Shown: in pieces, positions 31,616 through 36,633 of the stretch
How positions within the stretch are numbered: position 1 is the first letter of the stretch
Layout of the letters: every line of letters begins with the position of its first letter
Assembly: GCA_030054835.1 (NCBI GenBank)
Contig: JASGVS010000018.1
Span: 1 to 36,633, forward strand
Reading direction: 5' to 3'
Length of the DNA stretch: 36,633 bases
DNA from: UBA3910 sp002391465
GTDB taxonomy: Bacteria; Bacillota; Limnochordia; Darwinibacteriales; Darwinibacteriaceae
Notes under the pieces: model-generated
The model's database searches: none
What the model saw: the letters and a program-made list of their open reading frames with translations, nothing else
Told to the model about the DNA's origin: nothing
Program-made: the position numbers and the translations under genes

Positions 31616-32593
31616 ATGGTTGCCGACATTTATCTGCAGACAACTATCGCGGTTATTTGGGACTTTGACAAGACGCTTATACCCGGCTATATGCAGGATC
31701 CCTTGTTCAGGTACTATAACGTCGATGGCAATAAGTTTTGGCGGGAAGTAAACGCGCTTGAACGGCATTTACGCCGGGAGGGCAATGAGATGATTGCCCG
31801 CGACCTACTCTATTTGAACCACATCCTCACCTACGTTAGGGCAGGGATTTTCGCTGGTTTGAATAATGAGTTGCTGCGCAAGCTAGGTAGTGAATTGGAG
31901 TTTTATCCGGGGCTGCCGGAATTCTTCCAAGAAGTGAAACGGTATGTGATGGAGAAGGGAGAGTTCCGCAAATATGATATAAAAGTTGAACACTATATAG
32001 TCAGTACAGGCTTGCGTCAGATGATTTTGGGCAGCAAAATCGCACCGTATGTCGATGGGATTTGGGGCTGCGAGTTTGTGGAACTGCAGATGCCCCCGGG
32101 CTACTTGGAAAAGAGAGCTGCCCCGGACAGTCAGGAAGAAGTAACGGTTAAGGATATTGCCTATGTTATCGATAACACAACCAAGACAAAGGCAATCTTC
32201 GAGATAAACAAGGGGGTTAACAAAAACCCAGCTATTGATGTAAACGCCCATATGCCCTATGAAGACAGGCGAATTCCGTTTCAGAACATGATATACATCG
32301 CAGACGGACCCAGTGACGTTCCCGTCTTCTCCCTGATAAATCAGAATGGAGGCAGGACGTTTGGGGTCTACGCCAAAGGGAAGAGGGAAGAGTTTTCCCA
32401 GGTAAATGACTTGGCAAAGCAGGGCAGGATCCAGTCTTTTGGCGAAGCAAATTACAACCCGGATACACAGACATACCTTTGGATCATGAACGCTGTAGAT
32501 GACATTGGCAACTCTATAGTAAAGAACAGGGATTGGGTACTGACGCATCGCTTAGGCAAACCGCCTAAGCACCTGGAAGAAACGGAGGAATGA
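31616..32593 (+). CDS. HAD-superfamily hydrolase
   Basis: The 325-residue protein has HAD motif I, WDFDKTLIP (D16 nucleophile, D18 acid), near the N-terminus. A helical cap follows, then VSTGLRQMI (motif II Ser/Thr) and a motif IV stretch YIADGPSDVPVF. It is larger than small sugar-phosphate phosphatases and the substrate is unknown. ATG 31616 is chosen because GGAGGG lies 8 bases upstream; a TTG one codon earlier is also in frame. Its stop overlaps the start region of the APH/CotS-like kinase, so a phosphatase and a kinase are translationally coupled. Confidence 0.85.
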   Translation: MVADIYLQTTIAVIWDFDKTLIPGYMQDPLFRYYNVDGNKFWREVNALERHLRREGNEMIARDLLYLNHILTYVRAGIFAGLNNELLRKLGSELEFYPGLPEFFQEVKRYVMEKGEFRKYDIKVEHYIVSTGLRQMILGSKIAPYVDGIWGCEFVELQMPPGYLEKRAAPDSQEEVTVKDIAYVIDNTTKTKAIFEINKGVNKNPAIDVNAHMPYEDRRIPFQNMIYIADGPSDVPVFSLINQNGGRTFGVYAKGKREEFSQVNDLAKQGRIQSFGEANYNPDTQTYLWIMNAVDDIGNSIVKNRDWVLTHRLGKPPKHLEETEE

Positions 32594-33528
32594 TGGTGCA
32601 GGAGCTTCTAAAACAGTGGGGTCCGGAATTTGAAAATGCCCAGATAACATCACTACGGGGAGGTATTTGGCGCGTTACTGCGGGAGAGAGGGAGTTCGTT
32701 CTCAAACACAGTACGAACCGCACCAGGGTGTGGGAAGAGTACGATTTGATGAGATGGCTCGCCTCCCACAATCAGCCCGTATCCCAACTGCTGTACACCA
32801 CCGAAGGAGCACCATGGGCAGAATATCAGGGGGGTATTTATGTTCTATATCCCTATGTGGCCGGAACTGGCGGCGATGAGTTAGAAATGCTGGAGGGAGA
32901 GTTTGCTTTTAAGATAGGTGCCGCCTTAGCGAGGCTTCATCTTGATTTGGCCGATTATCCGGCTGCTGAGAATTTCCCCAGCTTTGATCTTTTCCAGGAA
33001 GTTTCCTTTTTTGCCTGGCCCACTGTCCGCGGTTACTTGGCACCCCGTTTCCGCCATGCCCTGCGGGACACAGAGGAGGGTATAAGTCGCAAGCTGGTCA
33101 ACCCTTACCAGTCTCTCCCGCGCCAGTTAATCCACCGCGACTTCCATCCAGGCAACCTCGTTTTCCGCGGGGGAGAGTTGGAGGCTATCCTTGATTTTGA
33201 TCGGGTGCGGGTGGGTGTGAGAGTCTTTGACCTCTGTTATATGTGTACCGCGGTACTCACCGGCTGTTTTGAAAATGTGCAGTTGCGGGAAGACTGGTAT
33301 ACCTTTGTCCAGAGACTGATCGAGGGTTACCAGAGTGTTCAACCCCTAGCCCACAGCGAAGCCATTTCATTCTTGTATATTATCTATCTCATTCAGATCC
33401 TTTTCATCGGCTACCACCTGGATACAGGTAATACCGATCTTGCCGATTTCAACCTTGCTGTTCTGTTGTGGCTGGAGGAACAGCATGAATTTCTTGAGGC
33501 TACCATTGAAAAGAGCATTGTCCGTTAG
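32593..33528 (+). CDS. APH/CotS-like phosphotransferase
   Basis: The 311-residue protein has the APH/choline kinase fold, with REFVLKHS containing the ATP-site Lys. The Brenner motif LIHRDFHPGNLVF supplies the catalytic Asp and the metal Asn, and AILDFDRVRVG the metal Asp (DFG equivalent). This is closer to the CotS/YutH/homoserine-kinase-II group than to known resistance kinases. ATG 32593 gives better spacing from GGAGG at 32584-32588 than the ATG at 32590; either way it overlaps the HAD stop. Pairing with the HAD gene suggests opposing steps on a shared small metabolite, which is inference. Confidence 0.82.
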   Translation: MVQELLKQWGPEFENAQITSLRGGIWRVTAGEREFVLKHSTNRTRVWEEYDLMRWLASHNQPVSQLLYTTEGAPWAEYQGGIYVLYPYVAGTGGDELEMLEGEFAFKIGAALARLHLDLADYPAAENFPSFDLFQEVSFFAWPTVRGYLAPRFRHALRDTEEGISRKLVNPYQSLPRQLIHRDFHPGNLVFRGGELEAILDFDRVRVGVRVFDLCYMCTAVLTGCFENVQLREDWYTFVQRLIEGYQSVQPLAHSEAISFLYIIYLIQILFIGYHLDTGNTDLADFNLAVLLWLEEQHEFLEATIEKSIVR

Positions 33529-33541
33529 GAAGTGATTGTCT

Positions 33542-34711
33542 GTGCCGGAACTTGGCCAGTTGAAAGACGTTGTTAAACAGGCACTCAGCCAGGGAAAACT
33601 GGCCGCCTGTATCCTCAGTAAAGTGCGGAGTAAGCAGAATCCCTATCAAAAGGTTTCAGTGCGTCCTTTAATTCTCCGGGGTAAACTCAATTATCAGTTT
33701 GCGTACCATTATCCCACAAAAGAGCTGCATGAAAACGTGGAACCGGGGGAGACATGGGAAAAGATTTTCTCACTGCTAGAGTCAGAGTTCCGGCAGGGGA
33801 TGTTTTACACTGTTGAGGCGGACTGGCAAGTCCTAATCAGCAAAAAGGGTGCGGCAAGGGTCCTGCAACATGCACCTTCCCGAAAGATGCCGGAGCTGGA
33901 GCACGATCGGAGAAAGAACTATCTGCTGCAGGAGGGTACGCCCTATCCATTCTTGGTCGAACTCGGTGTGATGAACAAAGAAGGAAGGGTATTGGCCAAG
34001 CACTATCATAAGTTTAGGCAGCTGAACAGGTATCTAGAGGTAGTGGCTGACTGCCTGCCCAACCTGAAGCAGGGCGAGGAGGAAGGTCCCTTGCAGATAG
34101 TTGATTTTGGCAGCGGCAAGGCGTACCTCACCTTTGCTTTGTACCACTTCCTTGTGCAGGTGGAGAAGTTTGATGTAAACATCATCGGTTTGGACCTTAA
34201 GAAGGATGTTGTATCATTCTGCAACCGGGTTGCATCCCGTCTAGGGTATGAGAAACTTAAGTTCCAACAGGGGGACATTAAGGATTTTGCGGCAGAAGGA
34301 GCAGTTGATCTGGTTGTTTCACTCCATGCCTGTGATACAGCCACCGATTTTGCCCTGGATCGGGCGGTGAAGTGGGGAGCCAAGGTGATTTTGGCGGTAC
34401 CGTGCTGCCAGCATGAACTGTTTGGCCAGCTTGAACAGGCACAGCAGAAACCCCTCCTGGAGCACGGCATTTTGAAAGAGCGCGCCGCCGCCTTATTGAC
34501 CGATGCTGCCCGTGCGAAGCTGTTGGAAATGGTGGGGTACCAGGTTTCGGTTATGGAGTTTATTGATATGGAGCACACCCCTAAAAATTTGTTGATTAGG
34601 GCCTTTCGCACTACTGGGCAACCACAGAAGCAGCTGGAGAGGGAGTATCATTCCTTTCGAGAGTATTGGGGGATCTCGCCCACTCTAGAAAGACTACTGC
34701 GGCAGGGATGA
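33542..34711 (+). CDS. SAM-dependent methyltransferase (Methyltransf_32-like)
   Basis: The protein is about 389 residues. The first 170 residues have no recognised domain, though HYHKFRQLNRYLEVV just before the fold is a Methyltransf_32 landmark. The Rossmann methyltransferase core follows: motif I QIVDFGSGKAYLTFALY, the acidic end of strand 2 IIGLDLKK, QQGDIKDF, then VVSLHACDTATDFAL and AVPCCQHEL. The HACD and PCCQHEL stretches resemble the Methyltransf_32/TRM13-like family, so an RNA substrate is possible but unproven. GTG 33542 lies well behind AGGAAGTGAT; TTG 33536 is in frame but too close. It follows the kinase gene by 13 bases. Confidence 0.8.
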   Translation: MPELGQLKDVVKQALSQGKLAACILSKVRSKQNPYQKVSVRPLILRGKLNYQFAYHYPTKELHENVEPGETWEKIFSLLESEFRQGMFYTVEADWQVLISKKGAARVLQHAPSRKMPELEHDRRKNYLLQEGTPYPFLVELGVMNKEGRVLAKHYHKFRQLNRYLEVVADCLPNLKQGEEEGPLQIVDFGSGKAYLTFALYHFLVQVEKFDVNIIGLDLKKDVVSFCNRVASRLGYEKLKFQQGDIKDFAAEGAVDLVVSLHACDTATDFALDRAVKWGAKVILAVPCCQHELFGQLEQAQQKPLLEHGILKERAAALLTDAARAKLLEMVGYQVSVMEFIDMEHTPKNLLIRAFRTTGQPQKQLEREYHSFREYWGISPTLERLLRQG

Positions 34712-34725
34712 CGCCGGCAGAGTGC

Positions 34726-34753
34726 TTGACAGCCTGGATAGTTATGCTAAAGT
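34726..34753 (+). promoter_or_regulatory. Promoter of glnS
   Basis: TTGACA (34726-34731) is followed after 16 bases by TAAAGT (34748-34753), preceded by TGC (extended -10). It starts 14 bases after the methyltransferase stop and leaves a leader of about 30 bases, too short for a T-box. Confidence 0.7.
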
Positions 34754-34787
34754 TGAATTGAGGATTGTAATAGGAGAGGATACCGTT

Positions 34788-36455
34788 ATGAGCACAAACG
34801 CTGCTGCCCCTTCCAATTTCATTAGGGCAATTATTGACGAAGATTTGGCATCGGGAAAACGTTCCGGTGTGGTGACCCGGTTTCCACCTGAGCCCAATGG
34901 CTACCTTCATATCGGCCATGCCAAATCTATCTGCTTAAACTTCGGCTTGGCCAGGGACTATGGCGGAAGGTGCCACCTGCGCTTTGACGATACAAACCCA
35001 GAAAAGGAAGAGCTGGAATACATCAGAAGTATTAAGGAAGATGTGCGCTGGCTAGGATTTGACTGGGGCGAACATGAGTATTACGCTTCCGATTATTTTG
35101 AACAGCTCTATGAGTTTGCAGTCGAACTAATAAAGCAGGGCAAAGCTTATGTTTGCCACCTCACCAACGAGGAGATGAGGGAATACCGGGGTACCTTAAC
35201 GGAGCCGGGTAAGGACAGCCCCTATCGTGATCGTTCGGTGGAAGAAAACCTAGAACTGTTTGAGAAAATGCGCCGGGGTGAGTTTGGAGAGGGAGAGTGC
35301 GTGCTCAGGGCAAAGATTGATATGGCATCGCCCAACGTGGTCATGCGTGATCCCGTTTTGTACCGGATAAAGAAAATGGAACATCACCGCACAGGCGATA
35401 AATGGGTTATTTACCCCATGTACGACTTTACCCACTGCCTGTCAGATGCCATTGAAAACATAACCCATTCCATCTGCACCCTTGAGTTTGAAAACAACCG
35501 GCCGCTTTATGAATGGATTCTGGAGCAGGTCTATCCCGAACCCCATCCGCAGCAGATTGAATTTGCCAGGCTTAACCTCAGTTACACTGTTATGAGTAAA
35601 CGTAAACTGTTAGATTTGATTAACCGCGGTGTAATTGATGCCTGGGATGATCCACGTCTGCCTACCATATCAGGCTTACGGCGCCGGGGCTATACTCCAG
35701 CTGCCATCCGTGATTTCTGCGACCGTATTGGTGTGGCTAAGACAAACAGTATGGTTGATATGGCACTCCTCGAACACTGCCTCAGGGAAGATCTCAATCA
35801 AAACGCTGAGCGAAGGTTGGCTGTGCTCAGGCCCTTAAAGGTTGTAATTGAGAATTACCCCGAAGGGGAAGTGGAGTACCTGGAAGCCCAGAACAATCCC
35901 CAGGATCCGGATGCTGGTACCAGACTTGTGCCCTTCAGCCGGGAGATTTACATTGAACGGGAAGACTTCATGGAAGATCCGCCTAAAAAGTTCTTTAGAC
36001 TTGCTCCGGGTCGGGAAGTGCGCTTAAGGTTTGCCTACTTCATCACTTGTACAGACGTGATCAAGGACGCAGAGGGAAATATCGTGGAAATTCGGGCGAC
36101 CTATGATCCGGAGACTAAGGGCGGTTCTGCTCCCGATGGGCGGAAAGTAAAGGGAACGCTGCACTGGGTGAGCGCTGAGCATTCAGTGCCCGCAGAAGTT
36201 CGCCTTTATGATCACCTCTTTACGGTTGAGGATCCCAATGAAGGCGACATAATGGATAATGTGAATCCCAACTCCCTTGAGATTCTCACGGACGCACGGG
36301 TTGAGGTCAACCTGGCCGATGTCGAGGTAGGGGAGAAGTTCCAGTTTGAACGGCAGGGATATTTCTGCGTTGATCCAGACTCTACACCAGAACGTTTGGT
36401 ATTCAACCGGACCGTGTCGCTGCGGGATACTTGGTCAAAGGTCAAAGGAAACTAA
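34788..36455 (+). CDS. glnS: Glutaminyl-tRNA synthetase
   Basis: The 555-residue class Ic synthetase charges tRNA-Gln directly with glutamine. RFPPEPNGYLHIGHAKS contains HIGH, RFDDTNPEKE follows, and the KMSKS-equivalent is VMSKRKL. PTISGLRRRGYTPAAIRDFCDRIG is typical of GlnRS over bacterial GluRS, and a full two-barrel anticodon-binding domain follows (GTLHWVSAEHSVPAEVRLYDHLF). ATG 34788 has GGAGAGG upstream; the open frame before it covers the promoter. Many Bacillota lack GlnRS and use GatCAB with a non-discriminating GluRS, so its presence here is notable. No amidotransferase genes lie in the window. Confidence 0.95.
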   Translation: MSTNAAAPSNFIRAIIDEDLASGKRSGVVTRFPPEPNGYLHIGHAKSICLNFGLARDYGGRCHLRFDDTNPEKEELEYIRSIKEDVRWLGFDWGEHEYYASDYFEQLYEFAVELIKQGKAYVCHLTNEEMREYRGTLTEPGKDSPYRDRSVEENLELFEKMRRGEFGEGECVLRAKIDMASPNVVMRDPVLYRIKKMEHHRTGDKWVIYPMYDFTHCLSDAIENITHSICTLEFENNRPLYEWILEQVYPEPHPQQIEFARLNLSYTVMSKRKLLDLINRGVIDAWDDPRLPTISGLRRRGYTPAAIRDFCDRIGVAKTNSMVDMALLEHCLREDLNQNAERRLAVLRPLKVVIENYPEGEVEYLEAQNNPQDPDAGTRLVPFSREIYIEREDFMEDPPKKFFRLAPGREVRLRFAYFITCTDVIKDAEGNIVEIRATYDPETKGGSAPDGRKVKGTLHWVSAEHSVPAEVRLYDHLFTVEDPNEGDIMDNVNPNSLEILTDARVEVNLADVEVGEKFQFERQGYFCVDPDSTPERLVFNRTVSLRDTWSKVKGN

Positions 36456-36466
36456 ATTGAACAAAA

Positions 36467-36502
36467 AAGGGGAAGGAATGGCGACCGCCAGACCTTCCCC
36501 TT
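36467..36502 (+). terminator. Terminator hairpin after glnS
   Basis: AAGGGGAAGG pairs with CCTTCCCCTT, with an inner stem TGGCG/CGCCA. The run that follows is TTCGTACAT rather than a T-tract. The group II intron begins only seven bases past the stem. Confidence 0.75.
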
Positions 36503-36509
36503 CGTACAT

Positions 36510-36633
36510 GTGCGCCACGCATGGCGCGTAACTTGGGGGTGAAAGTCCGCTACGGGGGCTGGCAGTTGCCAACCGTTAGCCAAGCGCAAGGGTGTCCATC
36601 GTGAGGTGGAATCTGAAGGAAGCGTGATGAGCA
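36510..36633 (+). mobile_element. Group II intron, 5' end (runs off the window)
   Basis: The sequence begins with GTGCG, the bacterial group II intron 5' consensus, and a GCGCC/GGCGC hairpin at once. It continues with the conserved domain I blocks GGGGGTGAAAGTCC, CCGTTAGCC, AAGCGCAAGGGTGTCC and GAATCTGAAGGAAGC. These match domain I of bacterial reverse-transcriptase-coding group II introns; the RT/maturase gene and domains V-VI would be downstream, outside the window. It lies seven bases after the glnS terminator stem, the kind of place favoured by class C introns, though the class cannot be fixed from 124 bases. Confidence 0.88.

Noticed and set aside
31883..32548. Minus-strand open frame of 221 codons opposite the HAD gene
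   Set aside because: It shadows the HAD coding frame and has no recognisable domain.
34712..34787. T-box leader for glnS
   Set aside because: Only about 75 bases are available, with no AGAGAG or GGTGG T-box sequence; a normal promoter explains the gap.
1..36633. CRISPR arrays, tRNA or rRNA genes, transposases, phage genes
   Set aside because: No regularly spaced repeats, cloverleaf-like sequences, rRNA blocks, transposase or phage structural motifs were found; the only mobile element is the partial group II intron at the end.

Overview
The window looks like chromosomal DNA from a Bacillota (Clostridia-like) bacterium. The support for this is a tyrosine T-box leader in front of tyrS, purine-rich Shine-Dalgarno sequences with frequent GTG/TTG starts, an ATP-type pckA, a YlxP-like DUF503 protein, a MarR-controlled heterodimeric ABC exporter, and a clostridial-style histidine pathway (hutH-hutU-ftcD-hutI-fchA). 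By eye the base composition is about 50% G+C over most of the window and clearly more A+T-rich at about 200-1550. No species can be named from the sequence alone.

Region 1-6660 is accessory in character. It opens with the 3' end of an rlmD-type rRNA uracil methyltransferase. A WYL-domain regulator and a RidA-like protein follow, both A+T-rich, and then what looks like a decayed second copy of the rlmD 3' end (about 1562-1640). Next comes a tight co-directional run of small enzymes: DUF1801, an APH-fold kinase, DUF2200, a GNAT acetyltransferase, an ANT(6)/AadK-like nucleotidyltransferase, a PhnB-like VOC protein and a small P-loop kinase. This resembles a collected set of small-molecule modification or resistance genes. 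A wrbA flavodoxin with its own promoter and terminator closes the region.

Region 6686-9403 is a minus-strand ABC importer (binding protein, permease, ATPase) of the nitrate/sulfonate/taurine family. A cardiolipin synthase and a REC-GGDEF diguanylate cyclase follow on the plus strand. Region 12254-18237 is a complete histidine-to-glutamate operon that passes the formimino group to tetrahydrofolate. Its last codons carry the promoter for the T-box-controlled tyrS. A MarR regulator with a perfect 9+9 bp palindrome over its -10 box leads a two-gene ABC exporter operon (19861-23953), which meets an esterase tail to tail.

Region 24800-36455 is mostly housekeeping: mnmA, a ylxP-like gene, pckA, a YaiI-family protein, an unusual NYN/OST-HTH/cold-shock-like three-domain protein, cca (minus), sfsA, a HAD phosphatase coupled to an APH/CotS-like kinase, a Methyltransf_32-type methyltransferase, and glnS with a terminator hairpin. 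Just after that hairpin a group II intron begins (GTGCG... at 36510) and runs off the window end. No gene-free stretch exceeds 300 bases; the longest, 18238-18513, is the T-box leader.
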